A DNA stretch of 64,000 nucleotides, taken from contig NZ_WUBI01000001.1 of the NCBI RefSeq assembly GCF_009807035.1, positions 2,976,001 to 3,040,000 of the forward strand, read 5' to 3'. Under the pieces are notes generated by a model, which saw nothing but the letters and a program-made list of their open reading frames with translations, did no database searches and was not told the origin of the DNA. The position numbers and the translations under genes were made by a program. Positions 36,953 to 44,102 of the stretch are shown here, one piece after another. The number at the start of each line of letters is the position of its first letter. The first letter of the stretch is position 1. The DNA comes from Paenibacillus dendrobii. Lineage in GTDB: Bacteria; Bacillota; Bacilli; Paenibacillales; Paenibacillaceae.

Positions 36953-37795
36953 TCACTTTAAAATAGGATGAATATCGACTCTGCGGATTAGCGCAGCCTC
37001 TTCCGCCGGACGCATTCGCCGCTGCACCAGGGTTAGACGCAGCTGTCCATCCAGAAAGGCATCCGCCTGCATATCCGCCGACACTTCCGCCACCGACATA
37101 TACTTGCGCTGACTGGCATCGATAGGCAGCTGCACCTCGGATCCCAAACCCTCGATCAAAGACACGGCCGCCAGCTGCTCGCTCGATGTATCCGGTCCGG
37201 AAATATGCCCGACGTAAACCTTTCGAACTTCATACAATGAAGCTCCCGCCATCTTCGTTTCGCAGCCGGTCATCCGCCACATTACGGCGCTGTCTTCCGG
37301 ACCAGATGGCCAAGCCGTATGATAGACCGTCCACGGCATGCCCAGCAGGCTGCCTGTCCAATCGGTTAACGCTTGCAGCCATTCGTCTGCCTCAGATGAA
37401 GCATCGCCCGCTCCCGGCACCGGGATATGCACGCCGAAGCGCAGCGTGCGGCAGGCCTTACCGGTTGAAGGCTCCAGCCTTTCGGCTTCCCGCGAGCCCA
37501 AGTAGGACAGCGTAAAAAAAGAATCATCTGCATTCTTCACGCGCTTGTGATGCAGCCCGTTCAATAACTTTTCCGCCCAGGTGTCCGCCTGATCCAGCCC
37601 CGCATCGCCTGCGAACAGCTTCAAGCGGATCACCTGCCGGTATCCGGCCCAGGCAGACTTCCAGATCTCTTCGCCCAAGGCGATGACACCATAAGGTTCT
37701 TCTGCTCCTTCAAGCGGAGGCTGCACATCATACAGCCGATCTTTCAATGGCGGAATGATATCCGCGATCGCTTGCTTGAGCGCCGCCCTCAACAT
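36953..37795 (-). CDS. Probable tail terminator/completion protein with two similar halves
   Basis: 280 residues, no close family recognised. Each half appears to repeat one plan. The first is YRQVIRLKLFAGDAGLDQAD, helix, then TLRFGVHIP. The second is YEVRKVYVGHISGPDTSSEQ, helix, then LRLTLVQRRM. Its place at the head-proximal end of the tail operon, where PBSX has the tail completion genes XkdI/XkdJ, suggests it caps the tube and sheath. Function is inferred from position only. It overlaps the 26-residue upstream ORF. Confidence 0.55.
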   Translation of the reverse strand: MLRAALKQAIADIIPPLKDRLYDVQPPLEGAEEPYGVIALGEEIWKSAWAGYRQVIRLKLFAGDAGLDQADTWAEKLLNGLHHKRVKNADDSFFTLSYLGSREAERLEPSTGKACRTLRFGVHIPVPGAGDASSEADEWLQALTDWTGSLLGMPWTVYHTAWPSGPEDSAVMWRMTGCETKMAGASLYEVRKVYVGHISGPDTSSEQLAAVSLIEGLGSEVQLPIDASQRKYMSVAEVSADMQADAFLDGQLRLTLVQRRMRPAEEAALIRRVDIHPILK

Positions 37796-37869
37796 AAGAG
37801 CTGCCTATTTCTTTTTCCGTTATAGCTGAGCCAGACTCCGGCGTTCATAGCATTCGTTTGCTTGCGCAA
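37789..37869 (-). CDS. 26-residue ORF opening the tail operon
   Basis: It starts with TTG, eight bases after GGAGG, and reads MRKQTNAMNAGVWLSYNGK then NRQLLC. Its stop overlaps the next gene's ATG (ATGTTGA). The strong ribosome site and overlap suggest a translated leader or a small structural peptide. No family is recognised. Confidence 0.4.
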   Translation of the reverse strand: MRKQTNAMNAGVWLSYNGKRNRQLLC

Positions 37870-38089
37870 TTTTGGCTCCTCCTTTCCATCTAGATGTAAA
37901 CCGGAAATGGGGCCAAGAGACAATCTGCCGCATTAGAAAAACCGGCTCTATGGCCGGCTCGCATTTGACTGAGTAAGTCTTCGGTTGTCATCTTGTTTCC
38001 ATTTCCGATGATATAATCTTACACCCCAAAATCGGATGCGCTGATGGTGAATCGGACGGAATAAAGATCGTTTTCGTAAGAAAAAAGTA
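37870..38089 (-). other. Promoter region of the tail operon
   Basis: About 220 bases without a supported gene, between the LexA box and the tail operon. GATTATATCATC at about 38020-38034 (minus strand) could hold a -10 box, but no good -35 is seen, fitting dependence on the ArpU-like activator. A GAGCCGGCCATAGAGCCGG hairpin near 37945-37967, with T-run, could be an attenuator. Confidence 0.4.
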
Positions 38090-38103
38090 CGAATGTACGT
38101 TCG
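38090..38103. promoter_or_regulatory. LexA (SOS) box upstream of the tail operon
   Basis: CGAATGTACGTTCG differs from the Bacillus LexA consensus CGAAC-N4-GTTCG at one position. It lies upstream of the tail operon and downstream of the ArpU gene terminator, so it would control the structural genes directly. Confidence 0.65.
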
Positions 38104-38131
38104 TATTTTTGGGTTGGCTACCTCATCCAAT

Positions 38132-38158
38132 AAAAAAGGACGGGGTTTCCCCCGTCCT
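38132..38158 (-). terminator. Terminator of the ArpU-like gene
   Basis: On the minus strand GGACGGGG, a GAAA tetraloop and CCCCGTCC, followed by six T. Textbook form. It separates the activator transcript from the tail operon. Confidence 0.93.
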
Positions 38159-38262
38159 GCTCCCTTACGATTTCTTCTGCTCATGCTTTATGATAAAAAC
38201 CGCTTCGAAACTTCATATCCCGATAACCCGCTTCGCTATGATTTCCTCCCTCAATCGTCTGT

Positions 38263-38721
38263 TTAAACCTTTTGCAGATCCTCCAGCTTCAATAGGCCAA
38301 GGTCAGCGAATGCCAGCGCCATTTTATAAAAGGCTTTCGTTCGAAGCTTCGTATATGTATCCTTGCTCATCGGCGGATTCAGAATATAATTGTATACTTT
38401 ATAGTCGAACACATCGTCTTGCTTCATATATCGTTCACGAATCATGAGTTGTTCCCTTTCGCTAAGCCTCTCCACGATCAATTCAATGAGCTCGCAGTAT
38501 GCTCTTCGCGCGGCCGGCACGTCCACATTATGAACGGCAGCTTGCGCTGTCTGGTCCGATGTTACGTTCGTCGGTCCATGAAAGCGCTCGGTGTACGAAG
38601 CGGTGATGCTAACCTCCCTCGCTTCAAAGGTAATAGTCTTGTAAATACGATATTTTTCAAGCAATGCCTCGACGGCAGTTTGCGTTTTGCGGCGGTTCAG
38701 CTCCGGTAGTCCTTTTACCAT
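38263..38721 (-). CDS. ArpU-family late transcription activator
   Basis: 152 residues, ATG at 38721 after GAAGGAG; six upstream codons are not used. The helical C-terminal half has RLSEREQLMIRERYMKQDD and MSKDTYTKLRTKAFYKMALA, a sigma region 4-like helix-turn-helix of ArpU/Xpf-like regulators. In PBSX, Xpf turns on late genes. The same role for the tail operon is inferred from position and family. It is divergent from the XRE repressor gene. Confidence 0.8.
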   Translation of the reverse strand: MVKGLPELNRRKTQTAVEALLEKYRIYKTITFEAREVSITASYTERFHGPTNVTSDQTAQAAVHNVDVPAARRAYCELIELIVERLSEREQLMIRERYMKQDDVFDYKVYNYILNPPMSKDTYTKLRTKAFYKMALAFADLGLLKLEDLQKV

Positions 38722-38838
38722 AGTTATGCACTCCTTCATATAAAAAAAATAAATTAATGATGGCTTGTTCGCATTTTTGTTCGTATAATGATGTTACCAT
38801 ACCACTTTCTGGTTAATGACGTAAAACAGCAAATTTGA

Positions 38839-38922
38839 ACCTTTTGAAAGGATATACGCAAGATTCCCTTCTCTTTTATACCTTTTGGTATGATTTTCAC
38901 ATCTTTCCTTTACCTTTTGGCA
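38839..38922. promoter_or_regulatory. Three operator-like repeats (ACCTTTTGG) between arpU and XRE genes
   Basis: The core ACCTTTTG(G/A) recurs at 38839, 38880 and 38912. The middle copy is a full inverted repeat ATACC-TTTT-GGTAT (38878-38891), and the first is the palindrome CCTTT-TG-AAAGG. The spacing of about 30-40 bases suggests cooperative repressor binding. The third copy overlaps the -35 of the XRE promoter. Confidence 0.6.
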
Positions 38923-38937
38923 ACAAACGGGTATAGT
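38909..38937 (+). promoter_or_regulatory. Promoter of the XRE repressor gene
   Basis: TTTACC (38909-38914), a 17-base spacer, TATAGT (38932-38937). It is overlapped by an operator-like repeat, implying autoregulation. Confidence 0.6.
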
Positions 38938-38983
38938 AACGAGGAAGAACCGGGTTCTACTTTATTAAAGGAGTGGGCATATT

Positions 38984-39430
38984 GTGGAAAACGAATTTGG
39001 AGTTCTGCTGAAGCAGATACGGGAGCAAAAGGGCTTAACAATCAACCAATTGGCAGAAGCGGCTGGAATCAGCAACTCGCAAATATCCCGAATGGAGAAC
39101 GGCTTGCGCGGCATTCCCAAAGCCCCTACCATCCGTAAACTCGCCGATGCGCTGGATGCTTCCTATGGAGAGTTTATGAGTGCAGCGGGTTATTTGGAAG
39201 GGACGGACGGCATGGATGCGGCTGAACAGCTACCTGCGTGGGCAACCTCGAAGGACAAGCGCGATTTTAAAAAGATGCTGGAAGAGGACGGCGAGCTGAT
39301 GTTTGACGGGATTCCTTTGGATCAGGAGGATAAACAGCGGATTAAGGATGTCTTGACCGGCCTGTTCTGGGAAGCCAAGCACATGAATAAGAGGAAGAAA
39401 AAACATAACGAAAATCCGGATGGCCGTTAA
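38984..39430 (+). CDS. XRE-family helix-turn-helix repressor
   Basis: 148 residues starting with GTG after AAAGGAG. The Cro/CI-type HTH at residues 1-65 reads LLKQIREQKGLTINQLAEAAG, then ISNSQISRMENGLRGIP and IRKLADALD. A C-terminal helical part (DFKKMLEEDGELMFDGIPL) may be the oligomerisation or ImmA-cleaved region. As in ImmR/ImmA and Xre systems, it should hold the cluster silent. It is followed by the ImmA-type gene. Confidence 0.92.
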   Translation: MENEFGVLLKQIREQKGLTINQLAEAAGISNSQISRMENGLRGIPKAPTIRKLADALDASYGEFMSAAGYLEGTDGMDAAEQLPAWATSKDKRDFKKMLEEDGELMFDGIPLDQEDKQRIKDVLTGLFWEAKHMNKRKKKHNENPDGR

Positions 39431-39483
39431 ATCACCCAGCGCCGCCAACATTCCGGCAACAACCGACAAAGCAGGTGAACAAT

Positions 39484-39897
39484 GTGGATGACATCATTCG
39501 AAAGTTAACCCGCAAACACAAGACCAGCTGTCCTTTCGAGCTTGCAAACGCGCTTGGCATACATATCCGCTACACCGATCTTGGCAAATCAACCAAAGGC
39601 CTCTATTATCGCAAACTGCGGAGGCGATTTATTGTGATACACAATCAGCTCTCCCCGGAATGGCAAAGATTCGTATGTGCGCATGAGCTTGGCCACGACC
39701 GGCTGCATAAGGGCATCAACCGTTTTTTTCTGGAGGAGCACTCCTACTTTATGCCGGGGAAGCTTGAACGTCAGGCCAACCGCTTCGCCATTCTCCTGTT
39801 GACCTCGGGAACAATGATTGAACAAGAAGAGACGATCCATGATTATTGCAGACGGAATGGCATTCCGCAGGAAATGCATCCTTTTTTTCAACCTTAG
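39484..39897 (+). CDS. ImmA/IrrE-type zinc metallopeptidase
   Basis: 137 residues from GTG at 39484, five bases after AGGTGA; a GTG nine bases earlier is possible. The zinc site is HExxH in CAHELGHDRLH, with downstream helices PGKLERQANRFAILLL. ImmA enzymes cleave ImmR-type repressors to induce mobile elements. Pairing with the XRE gene implies a second induction route besides LexA. Confidence 0.9.
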   Translation: MDDIIRKLTRKHKTSCPFELANALGIHIRYTDLGKSTKGLYYRKLRRRFIVIHNQLSPEWQRFVCAHELGHDRLHKGINRFFLEEHSYFMPGKLERQANRFAILLLTSGTMIEQEETIHDYCRRNGIPQEMHPFFQP

Positions 39898-39941
39898 GGC
39901 AATCAATGATTAACAAGATGATGACGCCTTTACGCTAGATC

Positions 39942-39996
39942 AAAAAGGAGCTGTACCCAACATGCCACTCTAGCATGCGGTACAACTCCTTTTTTA
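39942..39996. terminator. Bidirectional terminator after the ImmA-type gene
   Basis: AAAAAGGAG...CTCCTTTTTT outer stem continuing into GTACC/GGTAC and a nested CATGC/GCATG hairpin. It marks the end of the tail cluster and also serves the convergent transglutaminase gene. Confidence 0.85.
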
Positions 39997-40022
39997 CAAC
40001 TCCATACTTCGTTTACCTGTCG

Positions 40023-41177
40023 TTATGAAAGCACCCCGTCGCGGATATGCGTCGCCGCAAAATTCGGCGGGTTAAACCAGTTTCCGCTCTGCGCCCACGT
40101 CGGATCCAGCGGAATCCATTTCTTTTGCTCGTCCAGATAGACTTCGTTCCAAGCATGCGGACCATATCCGCCCTGCCCGTTGTACCCTTGCCCGGTAACG
40201 ACCCGGACCTGAAGTCCCTGCGAGCGGGCCATGACGGCGTACAGGCGGGCATAGTCAATGCAGACCCCTTTTTTCGAATCGAAGGTGTCTTGCGGATTCT
40301 GCTCATGCCAGATGCCCTTTTGCTCGTAGTCGTCGACTTTACCGTAGTCATATTGCACTCTGGAGCCTACCCAGTCATACAAGCGCCGTGCCTTCTCTTC
40401 ATCCGTCTTGGCTCCCTTGACGATATCGGCGGCAGCCGCATCAATATCATCCGGAATGGCATGATCGATGACTTCGTATTTGCGCTGCATGATGCCGCTG
40501 AGCTCTTTTTCCACAGCCTTCGTAAATACCGGCAGCTTATCCTTCACCAAATGTCCGGACAACGGTTCAATGACACGCTGCGCCCCTTCCTGATAAATCG
40601 GCGAGGCTTCCACATAGCGGGTAAAGGCTGTATTCGGATACAGCGAGACATATACGAACAGCAGTGCAACGACAACGATGCAGCGTCCCGCACCGATCAA
40701 CAAACCGATGATTGCTCCCGAGAAGCGGCTGAAAATCGATGAGGACTGACGCGTGCCCGGCGCGAACAGCGAGCCCTTTCCTCCGAATACAAGCACCGTA
40801 AGCCATCGCATCAACAGGCGGATGATACTGTAGCTTAGGATGAACAGTACCGCAAAACGCAGCAGCGGAAAGTCAGCCATCGAAGTCATAAACGTATAAT
40901 AGATCTGCTCCCAAGTACTCAAATCCCGGTTCGGAAGCGTACTCGTGTAATTCGTGAGCCATTCCTGCACTCGAGGCGACATCCAGAGCGTAAAAGGTAC
41001 AGACAGCACCAAAGCCACCAAAATAAAAACCCCCTCCCTAAGCAGCGAGAGAAGTCTTCCGGCTGAGCGCGATGCTCCCCGGCGCCAGCCCTGGAACAAC
41101 GAGACAAGCATGATGAGCAGTAAAAAGATCGAAATGATATTAAATTCTTGCAGACTCTTTATCCATGATTGCAACAT
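40023..41177 (-). CDS. Membrane protein with CvpA-like and transglutaminase domains
   Basis: 384 residues from the ATG at 41177, after GGGAGG. About five transmembrane segments fill residues 10-190 (IISIFLLLIMLVSLFQGW, GVFILVALVLSVPFTLW and others), recalling colicin V production-type proteins. The C-terminal 150 residues are a transglutaminase-like core with the Cys in KKGVCIDYARLYA, His in GPHAWNEVYLD and Asp in WIPLDPTWA. It is probably an outward-facing protease- or transglutaminase-like activity at the membrane; the substrate is unknown. It lies 41 bases after the next gene upstream on the same strand. Confidence 0.85.
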   Translation of the reverse strand: MLQSWIKSLQEFNIISIFLLLIMLVSLFQGWRRGASRSAGRLLSLLREGVFILVALVLSVPFTLWMSPRVQEWLTNYTSTLPNRDLSTWEQIYYTFMTSMADFPLLRFAVLFILSYSIIRLLMRWLTVLVFGGKGSLFAPGTRQSSSIFSRFSGAIIGLLIGAGRCIVVVALLFVYVSLYPNTAFTRYVEASPIYQEGAQRVIEPLSGHLVKDKLPVFTKAVEKELSGIMQRKYEVIDHAIPDDIDAAAADIVKGAKTDEEKARRLYDWVGSRVQYDYGKVDDYEQKGIWHEQNPQDTFDSKKGVCIDYARLYAVMARSQGLQVRVVTGQGYNGQGGYGPHAWNEVYLDEQKKWIPLDPTWAQSGNWFNPPNFAATHIRDGVLS

Positions 41178-41218
41178 AAGATGACCTCCCCCCACGAAAC
41201 ACATGGAAAAAGCCTGCC

Positions 41219-41674
41219 TTACTTACCTGAGGTAACATTCGAGTTGTTCTTGGCTTCCGCGATAAACGACTCGACGGTGTCGCTGATTTTCCACTGCCCG
41301 AGCGCCACGCCTCGAAGCGACACCTCCACCTTGTCTTTGCCCTTCTGGCCCTTCATCTCCAGATTAGGGGTTGTAATCGAAAAATTCCCGACCGCATCCG
41401 ATGTATATTTTGCTTCCTTGGCTTCTTTCATCATGATGTTTGTCGCTTCGCTTTTCAGTTTATCCACCGTCTCCGTCGTGACGTCATTCGCCACGTCTTT
41501 GATCTTTTCCAGAGACACTCCGCTGTACACCAGCACAGCTACAACGATGATAATGACGAGTGCCCACTTCACCATTGTCTTAACAAGATTCAGGACCACG
41601 AACAGCACAATGAGAGCAATTACGATCACCAGCCAGTTTTGCTGCAAAAAATCGGACCAAACCTGAGTATCCAT
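41219..41674 (-). CDS. Small membrane protein with C-terminal outer domain
   Basis: 151 residues, ATG after AAGGAAATGG. Two adjacent transmembrane segments (WLVIVIALIVLFVVLNLV, WALVIIIVVAVLVYSGV) are followed by a mixed domain of 90 residues with VEVSLRGVALGQWKISDTV. No known family was recognised. It is probably co-transcribed with the CvpA-transglutaminase gene, so the two may act together. Confidence 0.75.
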   Translation of the reverse strand: MDTQVWSDFLQQNWLVIVIALIVLFVVLNLVKTMVKWALVIIIVVAVLVYSGVSLEKIKDVANDVTTETVDKLKSEATNIMMKEAKEAKYTSDAVGNFSITTPNLEMKGQKGKDKVEVSLRGVALGQWKISDTVESFIAEAKNNSNVTSGK

Positions 41675-41946
41675 TTCCTTATCACTCCCATCAGCCACAG
41701 CTTGATATCGGACCCTAGCAAGCAAGCGGTCCGCTTTTATAAATTATACATGATTCCCTTATGGGCTGTCAGCATTCGCCGTGCCTCCGGCACCCGCGCT
41801 CCCTTCCAACCGTCCCGGCACTTTAATCAAACGGGTCTAGGTCTAATACGGCAAGTCCAAGCGTACATGTAAAGAGAATGAGCAAAAGACAAGTCCGGGC
41901 TCTTCGCCAAAATGTCTTTGGATTTGCACAGAAAGGAGCTGCTCAC

Positions 41947-43110
41947 GTGAAAACCGCAATTTGGCTGTATATGTTTTTATTTCTCGCTTTCTTCGATCTT
42001 CATGCCCAGTATCCTATCCTAACTCCGTTTGCAGTGTCCCTAGGGGCAGCACCTGTCTTTATTGGCTGGATGATGGGCATTTATGCCCTCACGCATCTGC
42101 CGGGGAATTTGATAGCAGGGACCGTGATCGACAAGCATGGCAGCCGGCGCTACATTGTTTTCAGTCTCGTATCCGCCGGGATCGTGCTGCTGCTGCAATC
42201 TCAGGTTCATTATCCATGGCAGCTGCTTGCACTCCGCTCCATCAGCGGTTTTGTCCTGGCCTTTCTCTCCCCAGCCTGCCTGACGCTGCTCGCTTCGCTC
42301 TCATCCGACAAAATAACCCAGGGTAAATTCATGTCGGGACATGGCGTTGTACATACGCTAGCCTCCGTTGTTTCACCTGCAGCCGGAGCATTTATCGTCG
42401 CCAAAGCCGGATACTCAGCCACCTTTCAGAGTCTTGGTTGGCTGCTCATCGCCACCGGCATTATGGCCATTTTCAGCGTGCCCGGAGCACAGCGGACAGC
42501 AGTACAAACCACTGGCACGTCTCATGCTGAACCCACCGCGGCCGTTCCCAAACTCCAGGTACCCTTGCGCATTTTCATTCTGCCTTTTGTCATCTCATGC
42601 TCCCAAGGCATTTTATTTTTTGAGCTGCCCTTGCGCTCGACAGGCGTGGATGGCATCATGTCGACCGGCATTCTGTTCTCCGTCATGAGCATCGGCGCAT
42701 TGCTTACGCTAAGTATGCTATTTGTAAACCGTTATTCCCCATACAAGAGAGTTCTTGGCGGCATATTTCTGCTCGCGGTTTGCTTTTACTGTCTCGCCGC
42801 ACTCCCCATCCCGCTGACCGCCACACTCCTAGTGCTCGGGATGGCGAAAGGGATTATTTTCCCTGCCATGGCTTCGCTATTCATACAGCTGAGCGGCGGC
42901 AGCAGACTGGGCAGAGTCTTCTCCCTGCAATCAATCGCGATGTCCATCGGCTCTTTTTTCGGCCCTATCGCTGCCGGACAGCTCCGCACCTTCGTCTCGC
43001 CATACTTCATTGCCTTTGTCCTGCTCATGATCGGACTGATGATGCTCCCCATCAGCCGCAAATCCGGTTCCTTGCTGTACCCGAATATCAATCAAAAACC
43101 CGTTTCGTGA
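41947..43110 (+). CDS. Major facilitator superfamily transporter
   Basis: 387 residues from GTG at 41947, after AAAGGAG; the frame extends 23 codons upstream with no site. Twelve hydrophobic segments are present. The MFS loop 2-3 motif is GTVIDKHGSRRYIVF, and GISGFVLAFLSPACL-type helices follow. It most resembles drug/sugar efflux permeases of the YfmO/YttB kind; the substrate is unknown. ORF context gives no clue. Confidence 0.88.
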   Translation: MKTAIWLYMFLFLAFFDLHAQYPILTPFAVSLGAAPVFIGWMMGIYALTHLPGNLIAGTVIDKHGSRRYIVFSLVSAGIVLLLQSQVHYPWQLLALRSISGFVLAFLSPACLTLLASLSSDKITQGKFMSGHGVVHTLASVVSPAAGAFIVAKAGYSATFQSLGWLLIATGIMAIFSVPGAQRTAVQTTGTSHAEPTAAVPKLQVPLRIFILPFVISCSQGILFFELPLRSTGVDGIMSTGILFSVMSIGALLTLSMLFVNRYSPYKRVLGGIFLLAVCFYCLAALPIPLTATLLVLGMAKGIIFPAMASLFIQLSGGSRLGRVFSLQSIAMSIGSFFGPIAAGQLRTFVSPYFIAFVLLMIGLMMLPISRKSGSLLYPNINQKPVS

Positions 43111-43160
43111 ATCACATTGCAGGTAAACGCCTAAATCCGCACGAATGGGCCACTGTACAA

Positions 43161-43188
43161 AACTTATGCCTTCCACCCACATAAGATA
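43161..43188 (+). promoter_or_regulatory. Candidate SigK promoter of the YjcZ-like gene
   Basis: AAC (43161-43163), a 16-base spacer, CATAAGATA (43180-43188). It matches the mother-cell SigK pattern AC-N16-CATAnnnTA, 41 bases before the gene start. Confidence 0.6.
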
Positions 43189-43228
43189 CATTGTGTCATG
43201 CGACATAAACGAGAGCGGGGTGATAGGT

Positions 43229-43387
43229 TTGAGTCATTTTGATCACTGCGGATGTGGTCCTGTAGCGCCGGTTGCTAAGGTAGCTCCAGTCGTTTCGCCA
43301 GTCGTTACAGGATGTCACAGCAATGTCGGGGTTGTGTTGGTTCTCTTTATCCTGCTGGTCATTATTCTGCGTGCCTTCTGGTGCTAG
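43229..43387 (+). CDS. YjcZ-family small sporulation protein
   Basis: 52 residues with TTG start after GGGGTGATAGG. HFDHCGCGPVAPVAK is followed by a hydrophobic helix VGVVLVLFILLVIILRAFWC at the end. The His/Cys/Gly-rich N-terminus and ILLVII-type C-terminal helix are the YjcZ family pattern, present in several copies in Bacillales and expressed in spores. A SigK-like promoter supports this. Confidence 0.8.
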   Translation: MSHFDHCGCGPVAPVAKVAPVVSPVVTGCHSNVGVVLVLFILLVIILRAFWC

Positions 43388-43401
43388 ATTAATTCAACCT
43401 A

Positions 43402-43448
43402 AAAAGGACGGTCTGCCTAATCCCAAGGACAGATCGTCTTGTTTTTTT
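43402..43448 (+). terminator. Terminator of the YjcZ-like gene
   Basis: AAGGACG-GTCTG pairs with CAGAT-CGTCTT, followed by eight T. Confidence 0.8.
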
Positions 43449-43568
43449 TGCATGACCGGCCGGAAAAGAGCTACACTAAGGAAGAACCGGCTCAAATGTC
43501 TTTTCTACATTTCCCGGGGAATTTTGATAGGAGTTACTGTCAACTCCTGTACCCGAGGTGAGACCAGC

Positions 43569-43919
43569 ATGCCCATATTTATTGTCGTAGAAGGAAAAAA
43601 TGACCGCAGCAAACTGCGCCGTCTGCTTCAAGATGACATTCGGATTCTGTGCACGTTCGGCACGCTCAATTCCCTGAAACTAGAGACGTTGCGCAAAGAG
43701 ATCCGTGATGAAGAGGTCTATTTGTTCATGGACAATGACAGCTCCGGCAAGAAGATTCGCGGCCTTCTTCGTGATGCATTTCCAGATGCGGGACATATAT
43801 ATACCCGGCGCGGCTACCCCGGTGTCGAAGGCACTCCGGACGAATATTTGGTAGCTCAGCTTGAGAAGGCGGGCCTTGATGAATACATCATTTACCCCGA
43901 TCCCCCATTTTACTCTTGA
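43569..43919 (+). CDS. Stand-alone Toprim-domain protein (RNase M5-like)
   Basis: 116 residues, ATG after GAGGTGAG. The Toprim motif glutamate is in IVVEGKNDRSKLRRLL and the DxD pair in YLFMDNDSSGKKIRGLLR. The following YTRRGYPGVEGTPDEYL recalls the RNase M5 catalytic half. It lacks the C-terminal domain that full RNase M5 (about 180 residues) uses to contact 5S rRNA precursor. Small Toprim proteins of this kind are common in Bacillales; the function is unknown. Confidence 0.82.
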   Translation: MPIFIVVEGKNDRSKLRRLLQDDIRILCTFGTLNSLKLETLRKEIRDEEVYLFMDNDSSGKKIRGLLRDAFPDAGHIYTRRGYPGVEGTPDEYLVAQLEKAGLDEYIIYPDPPFYS

Positions 43920-44040
43920 TGCATTAATCCCACAAAAATCGTCTATCGACGTACTTTCGAAGAAAACATTTAACCTGAGTTCCCCCTTGGTGGTATCAGG
44001 TTGCGAATACGTGATCTAGAATCTTCCTGCCATTTAAAGA

Positions 44041-44085
44041 AAAAGCGCCGATGCTCCACCTTCACGGTGAAACAAGCGGCGCTTC
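44041..44085 (-). terminator. Terminator of the SCO gene
   Basis: AAGCGCCG (44043-44050) and CGGCGCTT (44077-44084) enclose a nested CACC/GGTG hairpin, with a T-run on the minus strand. Confidence 0.8.
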
Positions 44086-44102
44086 CATATGTTCATGCCC
44101 TA

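Noticed and set aside
38767..38788. Second LexA box or strong promoter near TTCGCATTTTTGTTCG TATAAT
   Set aside because: The two GTTCG units are direct, not inverted, and no -35 lies at a proper distance from TATAAT.
23422..39897. Complete inducible prophage
   Set aside because: No terminase, portal, capsid, scaffolding, integrase or replication gene is present in the cluster, so it cannot package DNA by itself.
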